This document shows, in pieces, positions 25,014 to 33,241 of a stretch of DNA of 36,431 nt. Within the stretch, counting starts at the first letter, position 1. Each line of letters opens with the position of its first letter. Source of the DNA: a virus; IMG/VR virus record IMGVR_UViG_3300037551_000050, positions 1-36,431 of that record. One strand, written 5' to 3'. The position numbers and the translations under genes were made by a program. The notes below the pieces were generated by a model. It searched no databases. It was given only the letters and a program-made list of their open reading frames with translations, and was not told where the DNA came from.

Positions 25014-25129
25014 TGCTGTGGCACTTCTTACTCTCGTTTGCCATGGCTTTCCTGGCAGTACTGCTGATTCCCATAAATCCGAGGGAGTATGCGAGAACCC
25101 ATAATCATCAGACCGAATTCGCCTTGTGA
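25013..25129 (+). CDS. 38-aa single-pass membrane peptide
   Basis: A short ORF whose ATG overlaps the previous stop (TGATG), with GAGGG just upstream. Residues 2-20 (MLWHFLLSFAMAFLAVLLIP) form one clear hydrophobic helix, followed by a polar tail with several His. It overlaps the next gene by 41 nt in another frame. The TM helix and the stop-start coupling argue for a real gene; the small size and the overlap argue caution. It could be a holin-like or host-membrane-targeting peptide. Confidence 0.45.
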   Translation: MLWHFLLSFAMAFLAVLLIPINPREYARTHNHQTEFAL

Positions 25130-25523
25130 ATTCCCTTGTGCCGCCGTTCTAGATAGCGCAGAAATAGTAGTGATCGAAAACGGAAAAGTACTACCCATGC
25201 AGAAAGACCCAAGCTTTTTCGTATTCCATGCATGGGCAGACGTACCTCCAGAAGAATTACCTGAAGGAATTGAAGTAGAGATCAGAACCTGCCACGCCGA
25301 CTGCTACCTCCAAAGTTATGGAGCAGTCGATAAGGAAGAGCACACTTACAGCACCAGGTACTGTACCATTTGTGGCCAAGACTTTGATCTGAACCCGTAC
25401 GGAAATCAAGTAACACTAGGCCACATAGACCTAGAAGAAGAAGTGTTCATAGAAGACGGCTCTGCTACACCCATGATTCTATGTAGAGGCTGCCTTCTAG
25501 ATGTCTTAGCAAACAGAGACTAA
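25089..25523 (+). CDS. Hypothetical protein with CxxC zinc-ribbon pair
   Basis: Unrecognised 144-residue acidic protein. Cysteine pairs CTIC (about residue 93) and CRGC (about 134) are spaced as in a zinc ribbon, and further Cys/His (CHADC, about 69) occur earlier. GAGGGAG lies directly before the ATG, closer than ideal. It belongs to the P5 operon, 15 nt before the next gene. A small zinc-binding adaptor or regulator is plausible; no enzyme motif is visible. Confidence 0.7.
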   Translation: MREPIIIRPNSPCEFPCAAVLDSAEIVVIENGKVLPMQKDPSFFVFHAWADVPPEELPEGIEVEIRTCHADCYLQSYGAVDKEEHTYSTRYCTICGQDFDLNPYGNQVTLGHIDLEEEVFIEDGSATPMILCRGCLLDVLANRD

Positions 25524-25538
25524 AGAAAGGAGTGAACC

Positions 25539-25949
25539 ATGAGACCCATGGGACCGACAATCATAGATCTAGAAGTCCCAGAAGTAACATGGGACAACCT
25601 CAAAACAACATGTCTCAGAGTCTCTAAAGAGACTCTGAACTTCTACTTGGAATTGCATAAGGGTGAGTTTGGCCTGCAGCCTATCTACGAACCCTTTGGA
25701 CATAGAGACGGAATGCCAATAGAGGTATGGTGGTACCCAGCATTCATAGCACTGGGCTTCAAAGAGAAGTTTGAAGCAAATAAACTCTGTGTTGATCCAA
25801 ATTGGCCAGATGAACTGGCCACCGAAGTGTTCAGGATATGTAAACTTTTCCTAGACCATAAGGAAAGGCTCAACAAGGCTGCGTATGATCAACGTACTGC
25901 AAGACACGAGTACGTTGTGAAGAGGGAACTAGAGGAGAAACAAAAATGA
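25539..25949 (+). CDS. Hypothetical protein
   Basis: Unrecognised 136-residue protein with a strong AAAGGAG site. The N-terminal half is mixed alpha/beta with aromatic residues (GMPIEVWWYPAFIALGFK, about 65-82); the C-terminal 50 residues are a charged helix (KLFLDHKERLNKAAYDQRT). Its stop overlaps the next start as ATGA, linking it to the hexapeptide-repeat protein. No known family is recognised. Confidence 0.7.
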   Translation: MRPMGPTIIDLEVPEVTWDNLKTTCLRVSKETLNFYLELHKGEFGLQPIYEPFGHRDGMPIEVWWYPAFIALGFKEKFEANKLCVDPNWPDELATEVFRICKLFLDHKERLNKAAYDQRTARHEYVVKRELEEKQK

Positions 25950-26593
25950 GAATCACAAAAGATCATACTGGGCTAAAGAAAAAGAAAGATTGTTATCGGT
26001 TCAAAGGCTCTATCGAGTCGGAAGACTCGATAGAGATCGAATTGGACATGCTGTTGGTAGTCACAGAATCTCTAGTCGCAAAGACACACATCAAAGCTGG
26101 TGGGAGCATCGAAGCTGGTGGGAGCATCGAAGCTGGTGGGAGCATCGAAGCTGGTGCGAGCATCAAAGCTGGTGGGAGCATCAAAGCTGGTGGGAGCATC
26201 GAAGCTGGTGGGAGCATCGAAGCTGGTGGGAGCATCGAAGCTGGTGGGAGCATCGAAGCTGGTTGGAGCATCGAAGCTGGTTGGAGCATCGAAGCTGGTT
26301 GGAGCATCGAAGCTGGTTGGAGCATCGAAGCTGGTTGGAGCATCGAAGCTGGTTGGAGCATCGAAGCTGGTGAGGGCATCGAAGCTGGTGGGAGCATCGA
26401 AGTTGGTGAGGGCATCGAAGCTGGCTTACAGATAACCTGCAAGGGCATTCTACGTACCAGCTATCGAGTTTTCGCCGGGACTGCTGCTTGGAAAGCAACT
26501 GTCACTGATACAGAACAAACCATCACATGCAAACACTTCGAAGGTGGCTGCGTTGCGTATGGGAAACTTGTAGAGGTCAACACAGACAGTTAG
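25946..26593 (+). CDS. Hexapeptide tandem-repeat (GSIEAG) beta-helix-like protein
   Basis: A 215-residue protein whose centre (residues 53-160) is 18 perfect-length copies of a six-residue unit, mainly G-S-I-E-A-G, with W-S-I-E-A-G and E-G-I-E-A-G variants. A regular Ile every six residues with small residues and Gly between is what is expected of a stacked beta-helix or beta-solenoid, similar in spirit to bactofilin and hexapeptide-repeat folds. Caps are the N-terminal KGSIESEDSIEIELDMLLVV region and a C-terminal beta-rich part with three Cys. Proteins with GIEAGW-type repeats occur in other phages and bacteria, as I recall, without clear function. The start overlaps the previous stop (ATGA). 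The stop overlaps the portal gene stop on the other strand. Confidence 0.75.
   Translation: MRITKDHTGLKKKKDCYRFKGSIESEDSIEIELDMLLVVTESLVAKTHIKAGGSIEAGGSIEAGGSIEAGASIKAGGSIKAGGSIEAGGSIEAGGSIEAGGSIEAGWSIEAGWSIEAGWSIEAGWSIEAGWSIEAGWSIEAGEGIEAGGSIEVGEGIEAGLQITCKGILRTSYRVFAGTAAWKATVTDTEQTITCKHFEGGCVAYGKLVEVNTDS
26102..26425 (+). repeat. 18 tandem copies of an 18-bp unit
   Basis: The unit gggagcatcgaagctggt is repeated without spacers. Variants cluster: four plain copies, then six consecutive copies starting tgg (Gly to Trp, one base), then gag-type copies at the end. Clustering of identical variants shows recent local duplication. Because 18 is a multiple of three, all frames stay open and create false ORFs. 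Confidence 0.95.
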
Positions 26594-28632
26594 AGTAGTG
26601 CTGCTTCAGGTCCGCGCTGCGGGGGTTTCTGCCCTGGCAGAGCTCTCGCAGACGCGGCTGAAGCAGCAGTGGGGCCATTCGCCCCACTCATCATTAGCCC
26701 AACAACTGTATCGTGAAGCTCTGGGCTACGCTCTTGGAGACGTCTGAGCGTTATCGGTTTCTCCGCTGGAGTAAGCCTTGAAATCCTGTCCGCCAGTTGC
26801 CTTGCTACATATAACAAGTCTACATTCATTCCGCCCGCGATGTCTGAATTGGTAGCCGAAGCCGGATGCTGCTGAATACTGCCTAGGGTAAGCGGAGATG
26901 TAATTTCCTTTGGTGGTGAGATCAAAGACGGGTTTCGCGGAGAAGGAGTCAAGTCTGGAGACTGTTGCGGCGGTGGCTGCCCTGTCTGTGCAGCCATCTG
27001 ATTCTGCATCATTCCGTTTTGCATCTGTGACTGGAATGCCATCTGCTCTTTGGCTGCTTCCGTCTGTATGGCTGCTTGCTCCACCATAGCTTTGGCTTGA
27101 GCCTTGTTCTGCCACTTGGCTGTGACAAGCATAGCCTCTCCCTCCATCTCCGCCTGCAGTAGTCTCTGCTTCTTCATAGCAGCCACACGACGAGAAGCCT
27201 CTAGCTCCATGATCTTATCTTCTTTAGCCGAGTCGTAATCAGCGTCAGCAAGTAGCGACTCATCAGACATCTTGCCAGCTTGATTAAGCTGGAATAGATA
27301 CGCCTTCCTCTGTAAATCATCCGCCATCTTGAATGGCTTGAACCTGGCCCCTACCTTGGCCCAGTTCAAATACGAGGCTGTCCTATCAATCACCCACCGG
27401 AGAAGAGACAACTGATCAGAGAGATAACCAAGGAACATGTTCTCGACCATACGCAAAGAAACATTTGATCCGGAGTATGATAGGCCACCAAATATGATCT
27501 CATTTGGAAAACCCATACCAGCAACAATATGTTCAGACCACACCCTAATTTCTTGAGTCAGTAGCAGGGCCCGGCCGTCACCACCTATTGTCTCCTGTCC
27601 GATCGGTAGGGGGAGAATAGGAATATACGCATTGTCCGATCTCCAGCGTCTGATCTCTCCTGCGATCTGATCATGCCAGTCCTGGAGATTGATTGTTGTA
27701 AACGGATCGGATGTGGCTGATCCGGCTTGTGGGAACAGCACTCTCAGAGGTACAATATGCTCAAGACATATAGCCTCTTGAGCTTTTCGAAGGATCTGCA
27801 AATAATAACAATCCTTCAACACAGGCAAGATTAAAGGAGTACCCCAACCTCTGTCTTTGCCTGCAAGTGTAGGCCGTTTGAAGTGATAGATGTTATCCCT
27901 ACTGAACACGACTGCTTTCCGCAATCGGAGAGCATCAATGAACAGTTGGGGTACACTCTCTACCGATGATTTTTTGCCTATGATGATATCATTCTTCAGC
28001 TGCACTGGAATCGAATAGTAGTATTCATACTCCCCGCTGATGTCGTTGAAACGTATGTCAACGTCTTCTGGGTTCCACCGCAATAGCCTGATACCTTTAG
28101 GTGCCTTGATGTAGTGGTCCCTGACCTTAGCTATACCCGAATGATCGCACTGCTCACACTGCCAGTGAAACTCGAAATTCATGAATCGGTATATGGCATC
28201 CGATGCCTGCTTCTCAAACCCACAACGTGTACAACGAAGCATCTTCACAAACGGATAGAAGATACTCACAAGGCTATTACCATAAGCGAAATAGTCCAGA
28301 CCTACTTCGATCTGAAAAGGACGGTACCTGAGCTGCTCGTTGAGGAACTCATTCCAACTATCCTTCAAGTCTTGCTTCTCAGTATCCAAAATGATGTCTG
28401 TGATTGGATAGTCCGCCATCTTGGAAACTACTGCATTGATCAGCGGATTCACGAAAAAGTAGTAGCGGCACCATCGGAACATCTGCTTAACCGTTGCCGG
28501 CAAGTAAGTCTGCCCGATATCAAAGAAGGGGCTAGGGTACTGCAGGCCAAAGTCTGAGGAGTTACCAGTACGTCCTCTAGTACTCGAGAAGCGGAGAGCA
28601 GAGGAATCCCCATCACCACCTAAGCCACTCAT
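26590..28632 (-). CDS. Portal protein
   Basis: A 680-residue probable portal, the dodecameric ring through which DNA is packaged and ejected. Support: the N-terminal layout of a portal (FRWCRYYFFVNPLINAVVSK, about 50-69), a central domain with KAPKGIRLLRWNPEDVDIRF, a hydrophobic/helical clip-stem region and a Gln-rich C-terminal extension (about 530-640, QMQNGMMQNQMAAQTGQPPP). A zinc-ribbon insertion (CTRC about residue 133, CEQC about 157) resembles those seen in some large phage portals. It starts with an ATGA overlap on the preceding gene and a GGGGAG site. Family assignment rests on pattern memory and context, not on a search. Confidence 0.8.
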   Translation of the reverse strand: MSGLGGDGDSSALRFSSTRGRTGNSSDFGLQYPSPFFDIGQTYLPATVKQMFRWCRYYFFVNPLINAVVSKMADYPITDIILDTEKQDLKDSWNEFLNEQLRYRPFQIEVGLDYFAYGNSLVSIFYPFVKMLRCTRCGFEKQASDAIYRFMNFEFHWQCEQCDHSGIAKVRDHYIKAPKGIRLLRWNPEDVDIRFNDISGEYEYYYSIPVQLKNDIIIGKKSSVESVPQLFIDALRLRKAVVFSRDNIYHFKRPTLAGKDRGWGTPLILPVLKDCYYLQILRKAQEAICLEHIVPLRVLFPQAGSATSDPFTTINLQDWHDQIAGEIRRWRSDNAYIPILPLPIGQETIGGDGRALLLTQEIRVWSEHIVAGMGFPNEIIFGGLSYSGSNVSLRMVENMFLGYLSDQLSLLRWVIDRTASYLNWAKVGARFKPFKMADDLQRKAYLFQLNQAGKMSDESLLADADYDSAKEDKIMELEASRRVAAMKKQRLLQAEMEGEAMLVTAKWQNKAQAKAMVEQAAIQTEAAKEQMAFQSQMQNGMMQNQMAAQTGQPPPQQSPDLTPSPRNPSLISPPKEITSPLTLGSIQQHPASATNSDIAGGMNVDLLYVARQLADRISRLTPAEKPITLRRLQERSPELHDTVVGLMMSGANGPTAASAASARALPGQKPPQRGPEAALL
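26599..26668. terminator. Long hairpin at converging gene ends
   Basis: TGCTGCTTCAG (26599-26609) pairs with CTGAAGCAGCA (26658-26668); then CCGCG (26612-26616) with CGCGG (26653-26657) and CTGCG (26617-26621) with CGCAG (26647-26651). About 21 bp with two small bulges. It lies 6 nt after the plus-strand stop, inside the 3' coding end of the portal gene. It may stop plus-strand transcription; there is no U-tract. Confidence 0.45.
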
Positions 28633-29471
28633 TGCATACTCCCCGGCATCAGAGTTTCTGGCATAGCTTGAGCACTTGAGTTGGGCATCAAATTACCTAG
28701 AGTTCTTCCTACTCCGGCCCCTGCTTTGCCGGCCCAATGCCCAAGCAAAGCGCTAGGCAGGAGACCAGCTGGGCCCACTGTATAGCCGACTGTTCCTGCG
28801 GCATCACCCAAGGTACGTTCCAGTCTACCAGGACCACCTGGTTCACTTGGTCTAGCAGCATCCAATCCTATACCGACACCAGCAGCACCGGTTAGACCTT
28901 TCGTGAGTGTGTCCATTCTATTCCAGGAGTTGTGCAGCATTTTTCCTGGGTGTGTAACCATTCCGTGGACAGCACCTGGGACGGTTAGCCAGCCCTGTTG
29001 AAACGCATGCTGACTAGCCGCATCTCTAGCTAGGTCTGAAGCACTTGGTTTTGCCGCTTTTTCCGGCAGCACTCCCAATTCTCTAGCTTTGGTAAGCTGC
29101 TCTTCTGCAGTACCTTCTATTCCATGACCCGTGAACTGGTACTTAGACCTATCCCAAAACTTCTTGCTTGCCTTTCCGGCCGCCTCTCTACCACCCCTGG
29201 TGGCTAACAAACCAGCACCAGTCAGACCTCCACCAACTAACGCACCTTTGGAAGCACCCCTAAGTCTCTCTCCAGGTTCAGCTGTACCAGCCCCTACCAA
29301 GGCCCCTGCGCCAGCTCCTACTGCGAGTTTCCCGCCATAAGTGCCCATTCTGCTGCTAAGACCCTCTCGCACAGCTGGGATAAGCCTACGAATGCCTGCT
29401 AGTGGGAAAGCAGCCTCCTTCTGAAGCTGGTCAACTAAAGCCCGCATGTGGGTCTGGGTGATGTATCTCAT
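28629..29471 (-). CDS. Glycine-zipper virion protein next to portal
   Basis: Unrecognised 280-residue protein. The frame runs to 29528, but the ATG at 29471 overlaps the upstream stop as ATGA and is the likely start. Residues 10-30 hold ALVDQLQKEAAFPLAG, resembling other KTA-type N-termini here. Two long Gly/Ala zipper stretches (about 45-90, and 185-280 in part) suggest membrane insertion. It is coupled to the portal gene after it. Possible roles are an ejection-channel or internal head protein; neither is shown directly. Confidence 0.7.
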   Translation of the reverse strand: MRYITQTHMRALVDQLQKEAAFPLAGIRRLIPAVREGLSSRMGTYGGKLAVGAGAGALVGAGTAEPGERLRGASKGALVGGGLTGAGLLATRGGREAAGKASKKFWDRSKYQFTGHGIEGTAEEQLTKARELGVLPEKAAKPSASDLARDAASQHAFQQGWLTVPGAVHGMVTHPGKMLHNSWNRMDTLTKGLTGAAGVGIGLDAARPSEPGGPGRLERTLGDAAGTVGYTVGPAGLLPSALLGHWAGKAGAGVGRTLGNLMPNSSAQAMPETLMPGSMQ

Positions 29472-30334
29472 GAGAGTAAAAGCAACTGTTCTTTGAGTTG
29501 CTTGTTCCTTAGAGCTTGATAATCCCACGCAACCTTCAATTTAGCTACTTGTATGTCGACAGGGTTCTCCTCCAAGGTCAAGCCCTCTGGAGTACGTATG
29601 ATTTCCCTATACTTTTGTTGCACTGCCGTGATCAAATCTGCTGACTCTATTCCCCTGTCTTTCAAGTATCGTTCTATCTCACTTTGGCAGAACGCTATGG
29701 GGTGTGGTGCATACAAAACATTCTCGTCCAGCACACAGGCAGCCACGAAGCTTTGAATTTCAAGAGTAAATATTTCATCCGACCTAACCATCTCCGCTGC
29801 ATCTATGCTATTGAAGAGCTGTGCGATAGACGGCTTCTGAAGTACTTGCCAGTCAGGAATATTGTTGTTCAGTGCCTGTGTAATCCAACAAAACACCTCC
29901 CAGCTTGCCCAGTACTTTTGCCCAATGTGTAACGTCTTGACTGCTTGAATTTTAGCCTTCGCATGATCTGAAATAGATGGTACGTGAAAGTCTTCTTTGA
30001 TCTCTTGCCATAGTGTTTCTGCTTCCCACTCGAACCAGTCTGTCCCGTACTTCCGCAGAAGAGCCACATCAAACACCACGGGGTGGGAGTCGTGGTGCAC
30101 GAACAAGTTTTTAGTTGTAACCGGAGTAGATTTCTTGTTCTGAATATCTCCCACCATCACAGGTGGGAGACCAGTCATATCATTAAGAGTCAGGTCAAGT
30201 TTAGTTTTGTCAGTAGTAACAAATGCCAAATCTTCGTCGAGTACAGCCGGTTCACTAGCATCAACGGAAAGAGATGGCATCTGCTGGCCGACCTTTTCAA
30301 GTACGGCCAGCAGATCTGATTCGTGATCAGCCAT
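29468..30334 (-). CDS. Hypothetical protein, portal operon
   Basis: Unrecognised 288-residue soluble acidic protein. Residues 100-200 are aromatic-rich ([39 protein letters not shown]); the C-terminal 60 residues are a charged helix ending in a leucine run. No zinc or nucleotide-binding motif is seen. The ribosome site is weak. It lies between the collagen-tailed protein and the portal-adjacent gene. Its lack of KTA and Gly-zipper features sets it apart from neighbours, so an assembly chaperone or head-tail adaptor is as likely as a structural part. Confidence 0.7.
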   Translation of the reverse strand: MADHESDLLAVLEKVGQQMPSLSVDASEPAVLDEDLAFVTTDKTKLDLTLNDMTGLPPVMVGDIQNKKSTPVTTKNLFVHHDSHPVVFDVALLRKYGTDWFEWEAETLWQEIKEDFHVPSISDHAKAKIQAVKTLHIGQKYWASWEVFCWITQALNNNIPDWQVLQKPSIAQLFNSIDAAEMVRSDEIFTLEIQSFVAACVLDENVLYAPHPIAFCQSEIERYLKDRGIESADLITAVQQKYREIIRTPEGLTLEENPVDIQVAKLKVAWDYQALRNKQLKEQLLLLS

Positions 30335-30357
30335 CTTTACTTACTTGTTCTAAGCTA

Positions 30358-31647
30358 CTATGCCGATGGTCCAGATGGCCCAGACGGTCCAGAAGGTCCT
30401 GTTGTACCAGAAGGACCAGATGGCCCAGAAGGTCCTGTTGATCCAGAAGGCCCAGAAGGTCCTGTTGATCCAGAAGGCCCAGAAGGTCCTGTTGGACCGG
30501 ACGGACCTGTGCCACCGCCCAACTCTGCACTCAGAGACCCTGTCCTCACCCCATTAGACATGACACTAATGGCAATAACATCCCCAGTGCTACGTCCCAC
30601 CGAACCCATGGCCGGTATGATCACAGATAAAACAGTATCAGTCCATGCTGCCGCACCTGCTGTACCGGTTGTATTGGCTGGTACACATGCAGCGCCACCC
30701 ACGGTCACTCGGTTCTTTTGATAAGCACCTACACCGCCAGTAAATGGGGTGGCTGCTACTGCAGCTTCAAGTGCTCCAGTTCCTGGGCTAGAAGCTGCGG
30801 CTCTAATGATACCCCGGCAAGGAGATGCATCAGCATTGATAAGAGTAGCTACTTCATTAGCAGTGCTACCTCCCGTGACAGGCTCATCACCTGTACCGCC
30901 CAACTGGATAGTCAGAAGCTTTGCTTCCACAAAAGATGTTGGTTCTATAGCCTTCCACACTACGTCATTCCCAGTACCAATAACAGCAGCGGTAATGATT
31001 CCCGCACATGCAGGAGCAGAACCAATTGCAGCAGCAAGATCTGTAATCGTACTTCCACCGTCAGCATAACGAATACCAAGACGATTAGAAGCAGTATCAA
31101 ATGTGATCTTGATGGGCCCACCCGATACTGAAGCTTTGATCTGCGCTTCAAGACCTACGTTAGCCGGATTTACAGCTGTCAGCACAAGACTAGAGGCACC
31201 CACTGTGAAAATGAGTGTTCTTGCATCTGTATACGTAGCTGATAGAGCGCCAGTTGTAGGTAGGGGTGGTGTGCCCGACACTGGAGGTGGCAATACACGC
31301 ACCTGTAGATTACTAACTCCAGGTGTCATGGCAGTCAGTCTTACCGTATCAGCAGACACACCGGAAGGCCCAGAAGGTCCAGGTACTACAGGAAAGTGCA
31401 AGACACAGCTATCAAACGTCTGCCCTTGCAGCAAGTTTCTACCTACCAGAACCAGCAAACCACCACCGGGGAGAGGGTCGTTACCCACCATGGCATCCAA
31501 TTCCGGGAAGCCAATTCGTCCTTCCGAAGTTTGAAAAGCTAGTTCTACGTCTTGGCGCAGGTCTGCTATTTCCCCAGGCAGACCTGTCTTACCCTTTGAT
31601 ACCAGATGTGGAATTTTTGCACTAGCGAGACCGAATGATTGCGACAT
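30358..31647 (-). CDS. Beta-rich virion protein with collagen-like tail
   Basis: A 429-residue protein. After an N-terminal domain (1-90) comes a single GPSGPSG stop-over (about 89-95), then a Thr/Gly/Val-rich beta domain built of similar units (about 100-370), and a C-terminal collagen-like tail of Gly-Pro-Ser, Gly-Ser-Thr and Gly-Thr-Thr triplets (about 380-429). GGAG precedes the ATG. Collagen-like C-terminal tails occur on phage head fibres and decoration proteins, so a surface-exposed head or tail decoration role is plausible; a tail-sheath-like role cannot be excluded from sequence alone. It shares the triplet repeat with the genes at 13323 and 16640. Confidence 0.75.
   Translation of the reverse strand: MSQSFGLASAKIPHLVSKGKTGLPGEIADLRQDVELAFQTSEGRIGFPELDAMVGNDPLPGGGLLVLVGRNLLQGQTFDSCVLHFPVVPGPSGPSGVSADTVRLTAMTPGVSNLQVRVLPPPVSGTPPLPTTGALSATYTDARTLIFTVGASSLVLTAVNPANVGLEAQIKASVSGGPIKITFDTASNRLGIRYADGGSTITDLAAAIGSAPACAGIITAAVIGTGNDVVWKAIEPTSFVEAKLLTIQLGGTGDEPVTGGSTANEVATLINADASPCRGIIRAAASSPGTGALEAAVAATPFTGGVGAYQKNRVTVGGAACVPANTTGTAGAAAWTDTVLSVIIPAMGSVGRSTGDVIAISVMSNGVRTGSLSAELGGGTGPSGPTGPSGPSGSTGPSGPSGSTGPSGPSGPSGTTGPSGPSGPSGPSA
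30363..30512 (-). repeat. Collagen-like triplet repeat, C-terminal tail
   Basis: Tandem 9-nt units encode Gly-Pro-Ser with Gly-Ser-Thr/Gly-Thr-Thr interruptions. A longer unit containing GGTCCTGTTGATCCAGAAGG occurs about every 36 nt. The DNA is similar to the arrays at 16072 and 16690. Confidence 0.85.
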
Positions 31648-31660
31648 GTGTTGTTCTCCT

Positions 31661-33178
31661 CTATGGCTGCGTATCGTTAAGAATCCTGGCGATAATTCGT
31701 TTCGAATCCAGTGGCAGAGAATCGAACACTTCGCTCGGTTTCTCTACTATCTCACCCGCCAGATCGGGACCGAACTTTGCCTTGAGTGCGTTAATCTTCT
31801 GACTGTCGTGCACCCCTATGTGTAACTGGTCTTCCGTCAGTCTATCAGCTCCCTGTTCCCATAGCCACTCTGCCGTTTTCTCCAGCCCAAACACACAAGC
31901 CACAGGATCTACTATGAAGTCATCCCAGTACTGATCTAAGCCAGTCTTGACATCAAATGCTGTGAGTTCCTGACAGAACTGATCTGGAGAAGCGCTGGCG
32001 TACTTATCCAACATACCACTCAATGTATCTCTCTCCGGCGCATCATCTGCCCAGAATTGCATGCGGGTACAGACAGAAGCTCGTACATCATCATCTGGGG
32101 CAAAGTTCTTGCCAGCATACTTCCTGATGTTGTCGGTCACGGAGATATGAAGTTCTCCAGCTCTGGCTGCTAGCTTGGTGCAGTACTCTCTCCGGTCCTG
32201 TGGATGTAGGCTCTTCCCATTCTCTTCAAACCACTTGTTCGCATCCAGTACTTCTCCGTAGCTGTCGATGGGGAAGCGCCCCTGGCCTAGCTTCTCCAAA
32301 CAGTATCGGGAATGGGCCCTCTTTTCAAACTGTGGGGGTGGTGACTTGCCAGTAATATCTACATAGAGGGCAGCTGCTCTCTTCTCATCTGTAGCCTTGA
32401 GCTGGCTATCTTCATCCGCCTCTTTGTTGGGGTTGGACTGAAGAGGCATGATAGCTGATCCAGTTAGATCTGCTGACTTCTTTTTGCCGGCTCCGAGATT
32501 GGCTTTTGCCTTACCCTTTATATCAGACAGCTCTTTCCAACTAAGATTGTTCATGTCTTTGCCGGCAGCTTCCATCCTCTCTAGCTCTTTAGCAAAGGCA
32601 TCACCCTTACTAAGGGTGTCTTTTGGACTGTTCCAAAATGCTGTCTTTTGAGTCTGATCTAACTCACCCTCTTTTGTTTTCCCGGCCTCTCTACCTTTCT
32701 GAAGCCCTCTGGTTAGACCAGCAGCTGTACCAAGTGCACCAGATGCTACAGCCAATCCATACGGGTTCTTATGGGCATGGGCATTTAGACTTTTACCCAT
32801 ACGTCTCAATAGACCCGGCTTGTCAACAGCCTCTTTCTGAAGCTGCCAAGGTGGTTCGATCTGAAAAGCTTGGCAGTACTCCACCAGATTGGCAGCAGCT
32901 ACCTTCTGTGCCTCTTCCGGCAGCTTATCTTTGTTCTCCAGAAAATAGATGGCGGAGAGAGCAGTGTTGCCCTTGTCCACACAGGCAAACTTTCTGATCT
33001 TAGTGCCTTGGTCAACCATGACCAGAGCAAAGGCATCATCAGGAAGGGCAGCTAGCTTCTCCTCTGACTGGTAGTCAGCTTGCCGGATGTAGGCCGGAAG
33101 CTGGGCAAAGGCAAGTTTGGTTTTCAGGACTGTGCCTGAGGGGTCATCGTAGAAGTCAACGATTGAGCCTGTTTGCAT
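31661..33178 (-). CDS. Virion-associated protein, head of portal operon
   Basis: Unrecognised 505-residue protein. The open frame reaches 33226, but the -10 box of a promoter lies inside that extension; the ATG at 33178, with GGAG 7 nt upstream, is downstream of it and is my choice. Features: a LQKEAVDKPG stretch (about 140), a Gly-zipper segment (about 160-178, GLAVASGALGTAAGLTRG) and KTA motifs (QKTAF, EKTAE). The C-terminal 250 residues are helical with repeats of EKRA/KTA-type sequence. It is the first gene of the block that ends with the portal. A minor head or ejection protein is likely by context. Confidence 0.75.
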   Translation of the reverse strand: MQTGSIVDFYDDPSGTVLKTKLAFAQLPAYIRQADYQSEEKLAALPDDAFALVMVDQGTKIRKFACVDKGNTALSAIYFLENKDKLPEEAQKVAAANLVEYCQAFQIEPPWQLQKEAVDKPGLLRRMGKSLNAHAHKNPYGLAVASGALGTAAGLTRGLQKGREAGKTKEGELDQTQKTAFWNSPKDTLSKGDAFAKELERMEAAGKDMNNLSWKELSDIKGKAKANLGAGKKKSADLTGSAIMPLQSNPNKEADEDSQLKATDEKRAAALYVDITGKSPPPQFEKRAHSRYCLEKLGQGRFPIDSYGEVLDANKWFEENGKSLHPQDRREYCTKLAARAGELHISVTDNIRKYAGKNFAPDDDVRASVCTRMQFWADDAPERDTLSGMLDKYASASPDQFCQELTAFDVKTGLDQYWDDFIVDPVACVFGLEKTAEWLWEQGADRLTEDQLHIGVHDSQKINALKAKFGPDLAGEIVEKPSEVFDSLPLDSKRIIARILNDTQP

Positions 33179-33196
33179 GGGTATCTCCAGCCTTAG

Positions 33197-33226
33197 ATGA
33201 TACGAGGCATGTAGAGGGTATGTCAA
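33197..33226 (-). promoter_or_regulatory. Sigma70-like promoter for the portal operon
   Basis: On the minus strand TTGACA (33226-33221) and TATCAT (33202-33197) are 18 nt apart. Both hexamers and the spacing equal those of the promoter at 4718-4747. It lies 18 nt before the ATG at 33178 and decides that start. Confidence 0.75.
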
Positions 33227-33241
33227 CTCTAAGCTACCGCA

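Noticed and set aside
26102-26425. CRISPR-like array
   Set aside because: The 18-bp units are contiguous without spacers and lie in frame in a coding sequence.
25990-26498. Several other open frames through the 18-bp repeats
   Set aside because: A repeat period divisible by three keeps all frames open; only 25946-26593 has a ribosome site, a coupled start and unique ends.
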